Counted from the stretch's first letter, positions 1 through 8,339 are shown. The stretch is DNA of 64,000 bases from Spirosoma linguale DSM 74 (GCA_000024525.1 CP001769.1:6109001-6173000); one strand, 5' to 3'. Numbers and translations are program-made. The notes: generated from the letters alone by a model not told the origin.

Positions 1-451
1 GAGCACCACCGAACGAACGGTTGGCCAGCGTACCGCCGTACTCACGAGCGAAGGGAACGCCCTGCGCTACGCACTGATCGATAATATTGACGCTAACTTC
101 GGCTAACCGGTGCACGTTGGCTTCCCGTGCCCGATAGTCACCACCCTTAATTGTATCATAGAACAGGCGGAACACACTGTCGCCGTCGTTCTGGTAATTC
201 TTGGCTGCGTTGATACCACCCTGAGCGGCAATCGAGTGCGCCCGACGTGGGCTATCCTGGAAACAGAACGCCTTAACGTTGTAACCCAGTTCAGCCAGTG
301 AAGCAGCTGCCGATGCGCCAGCCAGTCCTGTACCCACTACAATAATTTCGTATTTACGCTTGTTGGCCGGGTTGACCAGCTTCAGCGAAAACTTGTGCCG
401 GGCCCATTTCTCGGCTAAAGGGCCTGCGGGGATTTTTGATTCCAGTTTCAT
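1..451 (-). CDS. sdhA: Succinate dehydrogenase/fumarate reductase flavoprotein subunit, N-terminal part
   Basis: Only the first 150 or so codons are in the window; the gene runs off the left edge. Reading from the ATG at 451 the protein begins [16 protein letters not shown] and soon shows the FAD-binding Rossmann motif [19 protein letters not shown], then the [14 protein letters not shown] segment. In this family that segment carries the histidine to which FAD is covalently attached, and a His precedes SIAAQGG here ([11 protein letters not shown]). It is the catalytic subunit of complex II, oxidising succinate to fumarate on the cytoplasmic side of the membrane. It lies 89 bases downstream of the cytochrome b subunit on the same strand, so the usual sdhC-sdhA-sdhB operon is expected, with sdhB outside the window. 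Confidence 0.95.
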   Translation of the reverse strand, partial: MKLESKIPAGPLAEKWARHKFSLKLVNPANKRKYEIIVVGTGLAGASAAASLAELGYNVKAFCFQDSPRRAHSIAAQGGINAAKNYQNDGDSVFRLFYDTIKGGDYRAREANVHRLAEVSVNIIDQCVAQGVPFAREYGGTLANRSFGGA

Positions 452-540
452 TTGTCCAATTGTCAATGAGTGAATGAGTGACTGAGTGAATAGACCGTTT
501 CCAGCTAAAGTAGCCTCTGTGTTATCCACCCATTAACTCA

Positions 541-1236
541 TTAAATTATATGGTGAACCTGTAAAAACACATAAATTGGCATTGCTGCAAAAGCCAGCGG
601 GATAATAATAGCAAAGAAGTACTTGCCAAGAGCCTCAATGAGGGGTGTGTATTTCTTATGCCGAACACCGAGCGACTGAAAACCACTCTGAAAACCATGC
701 GCCAGGTGATAGCCAAGAGCCCCCATACAAACAACATACAGGAGTACATACCACCACTCGCCGAAGGCTACCTGTACTACAGCGTATAAATTCTTATACT
801 GCTTGCCATCGTACTCAGCCATTGGGACTGAACCAAAGTGCATTTCGTACCAGAATGTACGCATGTGAATAATGATAAATAACAGGAGGATGGTTCCCAA
901 AATACCCATATTCCGGGACGACCAGTCACTGTTCGCTTCCGGCTTACTGTACGCATACTTAACGGGCCGCGATGCCTGGTTGTGGCGTGTCAGCACAAAG
1001 GCCATCAGCGCGTGAACCAGAATCGAGGTGTAAAGCAAATAGGAAACGGTCATAATAACCGGATTGTGGGTCATGAAGTACGTATACTCATTGAAGGCCC
1101 TTCCGCCATCACCCTTGAACAGCTGGAGATTACCAGCCATATGTACAATCAAAAAAGTACTTAAAAACAGTCCCGTCAACGACATAATGACCTTGCGGCC
1201 GAGGGAGCTGGAGAGAGTTTGTGTTACCCAAGCCAT
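541..1236 (-). CDS. sdhC: Succinate dehydrogenase cytochrome b subunit
   Basis: 231 aa with five hydrophobic segments (around residues 15-35, 60-82, 108-125, 155-180 and 207-228). This matches the Bacteroidota/Epsilonproteobacteria type (b558) single-subunit membrane anchor, which replaces the separate SdhC and SdhD of E. coli. Histidines in membrane segments (IVHMAGN, SILVHALM, FIIIHMRTF, GYHLAHGF) are the expected haem b ligands. The subunit anchors the flavoprotein and iron-sulphur subunits and passes electrons to menaquinone. It is first in an operon with the flavoprotein gene that follows on the same strand. The ATG at 1236 fits the family start MAWVTQTLSSSLGRKVIMSLTG. Confidence 0.93.
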   Translation of the reverse strand: MAWVTQTLSSSLGRKVIMSLTGLFLSTFLIVHMAGNLQLFKGDGGRAFNEYTYFMTHNPVIMTVSYLLYTSILVHALMAFVLTRHNQASRPVKYAYSKPEANSDWSSRNMGILGTILLLFIIIHMRTFWYEMHFGSVPMAEYDGKQYKNLYAVVQVAFGEWWYVLLYVVCMGALGYHLAHGFQSGFQSLGVRHKKYTPLIEALGKYFFAIIIPLAFAAMPIYVFLQVHHII

Positions 1237-1608
1237 ACGGTGAACGACACGAAAATTTTAGTGGTAAACTATTGAAAAAAAGCCGCTTTAAACGGCGCAT
1301 CAAAGCTAAAGCACAATCCCGATGGAAACAAGGTTAAGCGGTATTATCAGCCGTTTTATAACTTTATTTACAGTCGATATAAATTGCACTATCACGCTAA
1401 TTTCTCAACAGTGTGTTATAAATGTTTGTTCGATTTGCTCCGGTTTTAATTAGATAGCTGTCAGGAGAAAAATCCATTCTTCCTGATAAACGCCAGGGCT
1501 CCTGATAAACCAATGATAAACAGAACATTAGTCCGACAACATGGATTTATCTTTTGAACAACCATAATTATCCGGCTATTTTGCACCATCAGTTAGTTCA
1601 TCTCTACT
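1237..1608. other. Divergent intergenic region sdhC / fabD
   Basis: About 370 bases without a plausible gene, AT-rich towards the fabD side. It must hold the promoter of the sdh operon (leftward) and that of fabD (rightward). Only the fabD promoter can be proposed with any support. I see no conserved RNA element here. Confidence 0.6.
1554..1583 (+). promoter_or_regulatory. Possible fabD promoter
   Basis: TTG at 1554-1556 is followed after 20 bases by TATTTTG at 1577-1583, close to the Bacteroidota sigma-ABfr consensus (TTTG, 19-21 bases, TAnnTTTG) but one base short in the -7 box. It lies 25 bases before the fabD ATG. Confidence 0.4.
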
Positions 1609-2484
1609 ATGAAAGCATACGTATTTCCCGGTCAGGGCTCCCAGTTTCGAGGTATGGGCAAAGACCTCTATCAACAGTCCGATGCCGCCCGTCGGTTATT
1701 CGACCAGGCCAATGAGGTGTTGGGCTATAACCTGACCGATATTATGTTTGAAGGGACCGACGACGACCTCAAGCAAACGATTTATACGCAGCCCGCCGTT
1801 TTTCTGCACGGTGTGGTTACGGCGCTCACCAGCGACTCCTTTGCCCCGGCGATGGTGGCTGGCCATTCGCTGGGCGAGCTATCGGCCCTGACGGCGGCTG
1901 GTGTACTCTCGTTCGAAGACGGTCTGCGGCTGGCATCGGTTCGGGCAACGGCCATGCAACGCGCCTGCGAACTGGTCGAATCAACGATGGCGGCTGTGCT
2001 TGGTCTGGCCGATGAGGCTATTGAACGGGTATGCGCCGAAATCACCGAAGAAATTGTGGTACCGGCCAATTATAACTGTCCCGGTCAGGTGGTTATTTCC
2101 GGCAGTGTGGCAGGTATTAAGCTGGCCGAAGAACGATTAAAAGCCGCTGGAGCCAAACGGGTGGTGCTACTACCGGTTGGCGGGGCGTTTCACTCGCCTT
2201 TTATGGAACCTGCACGTACCGAATTTGCCGAAGCCGTTCAGAATATGCCGTTCAGTGCTCCCCGCTGCCCGGTTTACCAGAACGTCAACGCGGAACCCAC
2301 TACAGATCCTGAGCAGATCAAAGCCAATCTGATTGCCCAACTAACGTCGCCGGTGCGGTGGACTCAGTCGGTTGAACGGATGGTGGCGGATGGCGCTACG
2401 GAGTTTTACGAGTGCGGCCCGGGCAAAGTATTGCAGGGATTGATAAAAAAGATCAGCTCTGCCACGCCCGTCGCCGGTATTTAA
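1609..2484 (+). CDS. fabD: Malonyl-CoA:ACP transacylase
   Basis: 291 aa, full length for FabD. It moves the malonyl group from malonyl-CoA to acyl carrier protein, the step that supplies the elongation units of fatty acid synthesis in the cytoplasm. The N-terminal FPGQGSQ motif, the nucleophile elbow GHSLGE (Ser about residue 87), the later GAFHSPFM segment with the catalytic His, and the C-terminal ECGPGKVLQGLIKK are all present. It stands alone here rather than in a fab cluster, followed by a perfect inverted repeat and a tRNA gene. The start is fixed by the conserved MKAYVFPGQGSQ beginning. Confidence 0.96.
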   Translation: MKAYVFPGQGSQFRGMGKDLYQQSDAARRLFDQANEVLGYNLTDIMFEGTDDDLKQTIYTQPAVFLHGVVTALTSDSFAPAMVAGHSLGELSALTAAGVLSFEDGLRLASVRATAMQRACELVESTMAAVLGLADEAIERVCAEITEEIVVPANYNCPGQVVISGSVAGIKLAEERLKAAGAKRVVLLPVGGAFHSPFMEPARTEFAEAVQNMPFSAPRCPVYQNVNAEPTTDPEQIKANLIAQLTSPVRWTQSVERMVADGATEFYECGPGKVLQGLIKKISSATPVAGI

Positions 2485-2522
2485 GAATTGATAGCGGCCT
2501 GAAAATCAATCGAAACGCTGTT

Positions 2523-2558
2523 TACTGGCACAAAAAAGCTATTTTTTTTGTGCCAGTA
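2523..2558. terminator. Perfect inverted repeat after fabD, possible terminator
   Basis: Fifteen-base arms at 2523-2537 (TACTGGCACAAAAAA) and 2544-2558 form a perfect hairpin with a 6-base loop. The A/T run is inside the stem next to the loop instead of after it, so it is not a textbook intrinsic terminator. It ends just before the -33 box of the tRNA promoter. Confidence 0.45.
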
Positions 2559-2559
2559 C

Positions 2560-2591
2560 TTGTTTTTAACCCCTACAATAAAGTACCTTTG
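2560..2591 (+). promoter_or_regulatory. Promoter of tRNA-Gln
   Basis: TTG at 2560-2562, a 21-base spacer, then TACCTTTG at 2584-2591, an exact match to the Bacteroidota -7 consensus TAnnTTTG. The tRNA begins 18 bases further on. Confidence 0.7.
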
Positions 2592-2609
2592 CACTCGCAA
2601 TTACAAAAC

Positions 2610-2680
2610 AGTCCGATAGTATAAGGGTAGTACGACAGATTTTGGTTCTGTTTGTGGAGGTTCGAATCCTTCTCGGACTA
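2610..2680 (+). tRNA. tRNA-Gln (anticodon TTG)
   Basis: A 71-base cloverleaf. The acceptor stem AGTCCGA pairs with TCGGACT, the anticodon stem ACAGA/TCTGT encloses the loop TTTTGGT with anticodon TTG (reads CAA/CAG), and the T stem GGAGG/CCTTC holds TTCGAAT. The CCA end is not encoded, as is common in Bacteroidota. It has its own promoter and a hairpin terminator right behind it. Confidence 0.95.
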
Positions 2681-2685
2681 CAAGA

Positions 2686-2724
2686 AAAAGCCGCTTGATT
2701 CAGTTCAGGCGGCTTTTATTGTTT
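2686..2724 (+). terminator. Terminator of tRNA-Gln
   Basis: Arms AAAAGCCGC and GCGGCTTTT around a 14-base loop, followed by a T-rich tail (TTTTATTGTTTTT). It is a standard intrinsic terminator within ten bases of the tRNA end. Confidence 0.8.
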
Positions 2725-2832
2725 TTAGCAAACAAATCGCAAACCTACTCCTACTTTGTAAGCCAGTTCCTCCTGAGTTAATTTATTCTCTTTACGACGT
2801 TCTTTTACAAATTTCCTTAATACCATCTCCAT
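2725..2832 (-). pseudogene. Truncated HipB-like XRE regulator (N-terminal remnant)
   Basis: Reading leftward from the ATG at 2832 gives 35 codons before a stop. They include VLRKFVKERRKEN and KLTQEELAYKVGVGLRFV, the start of the helix-turn-helix of HipB-like (y4mF/couple_hipB type) antitoxin regulators, in which the next residues are normally R(E/D)LEQGK. The protein stops exactly there, inside the DNA-binding domain, where the tail of the tRNA-Gln terminator begins. The remaining half of the helix-turn-helix and any HipA kinase are absent, so it cannot be a working regulator. Two palindromes that look like its operators remain upstream. This is too short for routine gene finders; the family assignment rests on the motif alone. 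Confidence 0.7.
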
Positions 2833-2834
2833 TC

Positions 2835-2892
2835 TATACCTGATCGGGTATAATCGCAAATAAAAAAAGACTTTTATACCTGATCGGGTATA
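2835..2892. promoter_or_regulatory. Twin palindromic operators of the hipB-like remnant
   Basis: The 18-base sequence TATACCTGATCGGGTATA occurs twice, at 2835-2852 and 2875-2892, with starts 40 bases apart (nearly four helical turns). Each is an almost perfect palindrome of the form TATACC-N6-GGTATA. Known HipB operators have the form TATCC-N8-GGATA, so the resemblance and the position just upstream of the remnant start fit autoregulation. A weak -7 box (AATCTTTG on the minus strand) lies just upstream near 2903-2910. Confidence 0.65.
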
Positions 2893-2983
2893 GTTTCGGC
2901 AAAGATTTAAGAGGGTTCTTTCACACTAGCCTCGTGAACAGGCCAATAAAGGTAGTTGCTCTATATGATCAACCTCTATACGG

Positions 2984-4591
2984 CTATTTTTCGGTCAGCA
3001 GCGTCAGGAGCACCCCGTTTGTCCAGCCGAAGCCGTCCTGATTGGGGTACTCCCCTCCTTTGGCTCCGGCCGTACTGATGACGTCGTACTTCTCCACCAT
3101 TTTTCCGGAAGCTTTATACACCCGCAAATTTTCATTGACCCAGTTGGTCTTGACCTTGTTGGCCAGTTGTACCTGATTGTAATTACGAAGGCCCCGGATG
3201 GATAGCCACTGCAAGGGCGCCCAGCCGTTGGGTGCATCCCACTGCTCGCCGGTTCGGACAAGCGTCGTTGTTAGACCACCGGGTTTCAGGAACGATTTCT
3301 CCAGCGTAACAGCTACCGCCTGCGCCTGCGAGGGTGTCGCGATTCGAACAAAAAGGGGATAAACAGCGGCAAGTGAGTACACCGTCGACAGTTTCTCCGC
3401 AACGAAATCGTAATCAAAAAAGAATTGGCTTTTGGCGTTCCAGCAGTAACGTAGGATAGCGTCGCGCCGTTGCTGCGCCAGGACGGTGTATTTTTTGGCC
3501 TGAACTTTATCGCCCTTCAGCCGATAGCCTTCCGCAAGTGTTTGTTCTAAATTGACCAGGAGGGCATTTAAATCGACCGGAATGAAATCTGTTGTATGGA
3601 TGGTCTTCAGATTCTTTCCATCGCGAAACCACCGGCTGCTGAAATCCCAGCCCGATTCGGCCCCGGCCCGGATATGCTTGTAGAGTATGGCCGGGGTTTT
3701 GGTTCGTTTCGCCAGTTGAACATCCTCCCTGTACGACTCCGGCCGTGGTGTAATTTTATCATCATAATATCGGTTCAGGTAAACCCCTTCTTCGAGCCGC
3801 ACCACGCGTCGGTAAGCCGGACGTTCGTCGGTCAGTTGGTCTCTGCCATCCATCCAGAAATTATACTCTTTCTGTAACTCGGGCAGGTAGGTAACAAGAA
3901 CGCGACGGCCCTGCACTTCGCTAAGCAGGTTGACCATTAATGAAAAAAACGGGGGCTGCGACCGGCCTAAAAAATACGTCCGGTTTCCATTGGGAATAAA
4001 GCCGAACGTTCGGATCAGATAGGCGAAGTTGTCGATCATATTCCGAATCAGGGCCGTCTGGCCGGATGCTTTCAAGCCGAGCATGGTAAAATAACTATCC
4101 CAATAGTAGATCTCGCCAAAACGCCCACCCGGCACCACGTAAGGCTTGGGCAAGGCAATTAATGAACCCGCTGGTGTACCCGCTTTAGTGCCGGTCGATG
4201 CCGGTCGGGTAAGTACGGACCATAAATCAGTAATGTGCTCCTGGGCCGTTTGTCCTGCTTTGCTGGTGTAGCCAGACGCCGGTTTGATGGGTAGCGTGAA
4301 ATTCTGGGTAACAAACGTTTTCAGATCGAAGTCGCTGCGTTGCCGCGCACTTTCATAGCTTGCCAGAATGGTGGCTATTGGAAATTTGGGGGTGCAGTCA
4401 GCAAATGTTTTCGAATCCGGAAAGACGGCTTTTAACTGAACAGCTTCAAACAACGCCCCGAACTGTTCGTCAGGACTCGCCAAATTCAATGTCGTTGACT
4501 GGGGTTTCTCAAAAACTGCCTGACTCCAGGCGGGTGTCAGGCAAAGTAGCGAGAAGAGAAGGATGAATCTGTTCGCCGGTGGTAATTTCAT
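2984..4591 (-). CDS. treA: Periplasmic trehalase (GH37)
   Basis: About 535 aa from the ATG at 4591, chosen because it opens a clear signal peptide (MKLPPANRFILLFSLLCLTPAWSQ); the open frame continues 35 codons upstream without family features. It hydrolyses trehalose to two glucose units in the periplasm. GH37 signatures are complete: PGGRFGEIYYWDSYFTMLGL, the SGWDFSSRW segment with the catalytic acid Asp, QWDAPNGWAPLQW, and the C-terminal GGEYPNQDGFGWTNGV. It is divergent from the UbiA-like gene at 4681. No transporter or regulator for trehalose is adjacent. Confidence 0.93.
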   Translation of the reverse strand: MKLPPANRFILLFSLLCLTPAWSQAVFEKPQSTTLNLASPDEQFGALFEAVQLKAVFPDSKTFADCTPKFPIATILASYESARQRSDFDLKTFVTQNFTLPIKPASGYTSKAGQTAQEHITDLWSVLTRPASTGTKAGTPAGSLIALPKPYVVPGGRFGEIYYWDSYFTMLGLKASGQTALIRNMIDNFAYLIRTFGFIPNGNRTYFLGRSQPPFFSLMVNLLSEVQGRRVLVTYLPELQKEYNFWMDGRDQLTDERPAYRRVVRLEEGVYLNRYYDDKITPRPESYREDVQLAKRTKTPAILYKHIRAGAESGWDFSSRWFRDGKNLKTIHTTDFIPVDLNALLVNLEQTLAEGYRLKGDKVQAKKYTVLAQQRRDAILRYCWNAKSQFFFDYDFVAEKLSTVYSLAAVYPLFVRIATPSQAQAVAVTLEKSFLKPGGLTTTLVRTGEQWDAPNGWAPLQWLSIRGLRNYNQVQLANKVKTNWVNENLRVYKASGKMVEKYDVISTAGAKGGEYPNQDGFGWTNGVLLTLLTEK

Positions 4592-4680
4592 AGTGTAGTC
4601 TTTGATGATAGACTGTATAAACCATTTCCTGCCAGTTCTGTTAGTAAAAGGAATTTCCCCTAACACCTGCGGGACGTCAA

Positions 4681-5583
4681 TTGATGATAACGACAACGGC
4701 TTACATGTTGGGGATGATAAGGCGGATCGCCAGGGCTTTCGTCGTTATTCTGGAGTTTCTCCTTTTCAGCAATGTCTACATAGCCATTTGCGCGGTCGTG
4801 ATGTGCCAGACCACCGCCCGTTTATTTGGGCTACACGTACCGGAATCGCTCCTGCTGTTCACCTTTTTGGGGACGCTGGGCAGCTATTCGCTGCACTGGT
4901 TCTTGACGGATTCGTCCGTAGATTATTCCAGAAGGGGGCGCTGGAATCACCGGCACAAACCACTGCTGTTTGGTTTGTTCGTGAGTGCTGCGCTGGCGGG
5001 ACTTTGGCTGCTATCGTACCTGACAACCTATTTGATAGACCTTTTGCCCGTTGTTTTTCTGACGTTTATGTACTCAGCGCCTAAAATCAACTGGCAGCTG
5101 TTTCGCATGCTGCGCCGGATTGCAGTTATGAAGAGCCTGTACCTTACGTTTGTCTGGACTTATCTTACCGTGGCCATTCCTTTTATTATGGCTGCTCCTG
5201 CGCAACGACCAGGCTGGGTACTAATGGGCATCTGGTTCCTGAATCGGTTTCTGCTCATCTACAGTATTGCACTCTGGTTCGACTACCGCGATCGGGCCGT
5301 CGACCGCCAGTCGAGATGGCTCACGCTGGCGTCAATGCTGACGGAGACGCAGGTACGCCGGTTCTTTTACGGTATTATCCTTCTGTTCGGATTTACTCTT
5401 TTAGCCTTATACCAGCAGGGGTTGTCGGGTGGGTATATCATCTGCATGGGCATTCCCATGCTCCTGCTGGTCCTGCTGACCCGGCGTATACAGACGAGCC
5501 CTTCAGATTACGTTTATTACCTATACATCGACGGCTTGCTGATGCTGTCGGGTATACTGCTGGCACTTATTTCCAGTCAATGA
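4681..5583 (+). CDS. UbiA-like polytopic membrane protein
   Basis: 300 aa, almost entirely hydrophobic, with about eight membrane segments. The segment NRFLLIYSIALWFDYRDRAVDRQ resembles the second Asp-rich loop of UbiA-type prenyltransferases (DxxxD), but the first NDxxDxxxD loop is not clear; DSSVDYSRRGRWNHR sits roughly where it would be. Its function is therefore uncertain: it may be a divergent UbiA-superfamily member or an unrelated membrane protein. The first of several possible ATG codons was taken (4681); a later Met at residue 9 or 12 is possible. It is divergent from trehalase and convergent with the small secreted protein at 5650. Confidence 0.6.
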   Translation: MMITTTAYMLGMIRRIARAFVVILEFLLFSNVYIAICAVVMCQTTARLFGLHVPESLLLFTFLGTLGSYSLHWFLTDSSVDYSRRGRWNHRHKPLLFGLFVSAALAGLWLLSYLTTYLIDLLPVVFLTFMYSAPKINWQLFRMLRRIAVMKSLYLTFVWTYLTVAIPFIMAAPAQRPGWVLMGIWFLNRFLLIYSIALWFDYRDRAVDRQSRWLTLASMLTETQVRRFFYGIILLFGFTLLALYQQGLSGGYIICMGIPMLLLVLLTRRIQTSPSDYVYYLYIDGLLMLSGILLALISSQ

Positions 5584-5649
5584 GAAAGGTGGGTACTTTT
5601 TAGATCGATCTCCCAAACGAGCAACCACCTTCTCGTGTCAATAACTCGT

Positions 5650-6126
5650 TTACCTGGCCTGGCACTGTTTGATAGCCCCTTCAAACCGTTGTTTAATCTC
5701 CTGCACCAGCTTTTCATCAGTCGTGCGCAGGTCGATTGACGTATGTCCTTCGTTGGCTTTGGAGCGAATCTTTTTAGAAAAGATGCCAATTTTCATCTTC
5801 CCTTTCACCTTATCGCCGGGGATGTCGAGCAGTAGCGTATACGCTCCACCCGTCGATGGTTTGTAGCTCACTTTACGAATTTCTTTGAGTGGCCAGTTCA
5901 TATCCATTTTAACCGTGATGCCTTCTTCTTTTGTATCGACTTTCATAGTCATCTGGCAGTCGTTGAAATCAAATTGTGGGTTCACCGACTCGTCTTTATC
6001 GATCACGAGGCTATTGAGCTTTTCCTTAAGCCAGTTGGTATCGGCAGTAAGCGTTTGAGCCTGGACCGCTGAAGAGACAAAAATTCCCAGACCAAGAATG
6101 AATGATGTAAACGTATTGCGGAGCAT
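5650..6126 (-). CDS. Small secreted protein of unknown function
   Basis: 158 aa from the ATG at 6126, which opens a signal peptide (MLRNTFTSFILGLGIFVSSAVQAQ); the longer frame to 6231 would run through a terminator hairpin. The mature part is mostly beta-type sequence with a single pair of cysteines (DCQMT near residue 60, and KQCQAR at the very end) that could form a disulphide. I do not recognise a family. It is convergent with the UbiA-like gene and downstream of, but separated by a terminator from, the Hsp20-like gene. Confidence 0.65.
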   Translation of the reverse strand: MLRNTFTSFILGLGIFVSSAVQAQTLTADTNWLKEKLNSLVIDKDESVNPQFDFNDCQMTMKVDTKEEGITVKMDMNWPLKEIRKVSYKPSTGGAYTLLLDIPGDKVKGKMKIGIFSKKIRSKANEGHTSIDLRTTDEKLVQEIKQRFEGAIKQCQAR

Positions 6127-6189
6127 AAACAGGGAGTGAGTTGTTTTACTACCCAATATACACACACAAGGCTGATTCCAAAGCGTCGA

Positions 6190-6224
6190 AAAATCAAAAA
6201 GCCGCTTCCGTAGAAGCGGCTTTG
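6190..6224 (-). terminator. Intrinsic terminator of the Hsp20-like gene
   Basis: On the minus strand AAAGCCGCTTC, a 4-base loop, GAAGCGGCTTT and then TTGATTTTT: a strong hairpin with T-tail about 60 bases after the stop at 6285. Confidence 0.8.
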
Positions 6225-6284
6225 AACTCATCTATAGGCTACAGGACCAATGTATATGTCCCGGACAGAAATGCAGGATATAGA

Positions 6285-6692
6285 CTAGAAAAGATTTTTA
6301 ATGTCGATCCGGCGGTGCATGTGCTCCTTGTCTTTAAAAGGCAGCATAACCATCACCTGACCATGTTCGTGGATAGCTTCAATTTGATCAGCATCAACAA
6401 ATGGGGGTATATCCAGTACCCGCAAGAACATAGGCACAGCTAAACGCTGATTGGTCCCATTGTCCAGCATTTGTTTCGATGTGCTGACCAATAATGTATA
6501 AAGAACGAGCTTATTGCCCTCGACAAGCACATTAAATGAGTTGGCACTCACACCAGCTGCGGCCAGGGTAATTACCAGACGTTCATCTTCGCGCTCAACA
6601 TTCATGGTTGTTTGACTAGAACCACCGTAGAGCGTGTTTAGCAAGTCTATCTGACCGCCTGTTCCCTGAAACACATTTTCTATCGCTTTCAT
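6285..6692 (-). CDS. Divergent Hsp20/alpha-crystallin-like protein
   Basis: 135 aa. The fold pattern of a small heat shock protein can be followed: MNVEREDERLVITLAAAGVSANSFNVLVEGNKLVLYTLL, then IPPFVDADQIEAIHEHGQVMVMLPFKD, which corresponds to the conserved strands before the final A-x-x-x-(n)-GVL-(x)-LP motif of alpha-crystallin domains. The canonical GVL is GQVMVM here and the protein is short of the usual N- and C-terminal extensions, so it is a divergent member. Likely a holdase chaperone in the cytoplasm. It has its own terminator and is divergent from hemC. Confidence 0.65.
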   Translation of the reverse strand: MKAIENVFQGTGGQIDLLNTLYGGSSQTTMNVEREDERLVITLAAAGVSANSFNVLVEGNKLVLYTLLVSTSKQMLDNGTNQRLAVPMFLRVLDIPPFVDADQIEAIHEHGQVMVMLPFKDKEHMHRRIDIKNLF

Positions 6693-6960
6693 AGTGGATG
6701 TTGTTTACTGTTCAAGTATTACTTAATAGACAAAGGTCGTGCCTAATGGATTAATCCCATTTATTTCAGCCAGTTTGTCAGCAAAACCAAGCTAAATCAG
6801 GGCAAATAATGCCGTTTTGGCACCGTAATAAGCCATTTGGCTATGTATGTCCTTTTTTTGTGTGTAGAAGAATAGTGTTGCTTTTTGTGGTCTGTATGTG
6901 GTTGTCTTTCTACACCTTACCACAATTCCATTTACTATCTGAAAGCTGGTTTCCATAGCG

Positions 6961-6968
6961 TATCTTTG
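6961..6968 (+). promoter_or_regulatory. hemC promoter -7 box
   Basis: TATCTTTG, a perfect TAnnTTTG, lies only 7 bases before the hemC ATG at 6976. If used, the message would have almost no leader. No convincing -33 TTG is at the right distance. Confidence 0.45.
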
Positions 6969-6975
6969 TTATATC

Positions 6976-7905
6976 ATGCATATCCGAATTGGTACACGAA
7001 GTAGCCGCCTGGCCGTATGGCAGGCCGAACATATACAGGCATTACTCGAAAAAGGGGGCCTTACCTCCGAACTAGTCCTGATTGAAACTAAAGGCGATCT
7101 GGTCCTCGACCGCTCATTAGCCAAGATTGGTAGTAAAGGTGTTTTTACGCAGGAACTGGAAGATCAGCTTCGGTCAGGCACCATTGATATCGCCGTTCAC
7201 AGCGCCAAAGATTTGCCCTCCAACCTTCCGGCCGATCTGCACATCATTGCCTTCACCGAACGAGAGCCCGCCAACGATGTTCTCGTTAGCCGTAATAAAT
7301 CGCTTTCCCTACAGGGTGGCGAATCATTTCGGATCGGCACCTCGTCAACGCGCCGGGTAGCGATGCTTAAACATTATTGTCCGCAACTGGCTACGGTCGA
7401 TATGCGGGGCAACCTCCAAACCCGAATTCGTAAACTCGACGAAGGCCATTGCGATGCCTTGCTGCTGGCCTACGCGGGTGTGCACCGTATGGGTTACGAC
7501 GACCTGATTGTAGAACGCCTGCCACTGGACGAGTTTACCCCAGCCGTTGGGCAGGGTAGTATTGCCATTGAAGTGGCGACAGATGCTCTGAAAAGTGACA
7601 TAGCCGAAGCGATTACGCGCCTGATCAACCATGAGCCTACGGCAGCCTGCCTACGGGCCGAACGGGCTTTTCTGGCCCGGCTTGAGGGAGGTTGCAGCAT
7701 TCCATCCTTTGCACTCGCCCAATGGACGGACGATACAACCGTTAGCCTAACGGGCGGACTGGTAAGTCTGGATGGGAGTCAACTCCTGCGCGAAACCTTT
7801 TCGGGCTCCGCACAGGAATCTCACCTACTGGGCCATTCACTGGCCGAAGCCATTCTGGCACGCGGGGGCGATACCCTGTTACTCGATATTCGCGCACAAC
7901 TATGA
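6976..7905 (+). CDS. hemC: Hydroxymethylbilane synthase (porphobilinogen deaminase)
   Basis: 309 aa, standard length. It joins four porphobilinogen units into hydroxymethylbilane in haem and corrinoid synthesis, in the cytoplasm. Family motifs are all present: IRIGTRSSRLAVWQAEHI at the start, HSAKDLP, RIGTSSTRRVAMLKHY, DMRGNLQTRIRKL, and LEGGCSIP whose Cys holds the dipyrromethane cofactor. The stop overlaps the start of the next gene (GNAT) by four bases, so the two are co-translated. Other hem genes are not adjacent. Confidence 0.96.
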   Translation: MHIRIGTRSSRLAVWQAEHIQALLEKGGLTSELVLIETKGDLVLDRSLAKIGSKGVFTQELEDQLRSGTIDIAVHSAKDLPSNLPADLHIIAFTEREPANDVLVSRNKSLSLQGGESFRIGTSSTRRVAMLKHYCPQLATVDMRGNLQTRIRKLDEGHCDALLLAYAGVHRMGYDDLIVERLPLDEFTPAVGQGSIAIEVATDALKSDIAEAITRLINHEPTAACLRAERAFLARLEGGCSIPSFALAQWTDDTTVSLTGGLVSLDGSQLLRETFSGSAQESHLLGHSLAEAILARGGDTLLLDIRAQL

Positions 7906-8339
7906 GCCCTATGATTGCCCGTTCGGATGACGACATCCGGCGCTGCCTACCCGCTATGCTGGCCCTCCGTGGTCATTTGACCCCCGAGCAGGCCTTCGAG
8001 CAAATTCGTTTTCAGCAAGACAACGAACGCTTTGTGCTGGCGTTTATTCCGGCCGAAGACCCCGCCGAACCTGCGCCGGCCGTCGTGGGCTATCGTCTGA
8101 TGAATTTTCTGTACTGCGGCAAAACGATCTATATCGACGACCTCTCCACGTTGCCAAGTGCGCGGGGAAAAGGGTACGCCAGCGCCCTGGTCGACTTTGT
8201 TGTTGATCAGGCCCGTCAATTAGGTTGTCAGTGTATATCCCTCGACTCAGGACAAAACCCGGCGCGGTACGACGCCCACCGATTATACCTGAACAAAGGA
8301 TTTAATATCACCAGCCATCATTTCAAACTGGATTTGTAA
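7902..8339 (+). CDS. GNAT-family N-acetyltransferase
   Basis: 145 aa with the GNAT core: a central strand YIDDLSTLPSARGKGYASALVDFVVDQA, in which the acetyl-CoA loop reads RGKGYA (expected Q/RxxGxG/A), followed by a helix and CISLDSGQNPARYDAHRLYLNKGFNI, typical of the C-terminal half of the fold. It acetylates an unknown amine or amino group using acetyl-CoA. It overlaps hemC by ATGA, so it is probably expressed with it, but nothing suggests a role in haem synthesis. Confidence 0.85.
   Translation: MSPMIARSDDDIRRCLPAMLALRGHLTPEQAFEQIRFQQDNERFVLAFIPAEDPAEPAPAVVGYRLMNFLYCGKTIYIDDLSTLPSARGKGYASALVDFVVDQARQLGCQCISLDSGQNPARYDAHRLYLNKGFNITSHHFKLDL

Noticed and set aside
2610..2832. tRNA-Gln as a phage or island attachment site
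   Set aside because: I looked for a second copy of the tRNA 3' end (GGTTCGAATCC onward) in the window and saw none, and no integrase gene is present. The truncated regulator supports an event here but not site-specific integration.
4592..4696. Longer trehalase start at 4696
   Set aside because: The extra 35 residues precede a complete signal peptide and would overlap the divergent gene start; the ATG at 4591 fits better.
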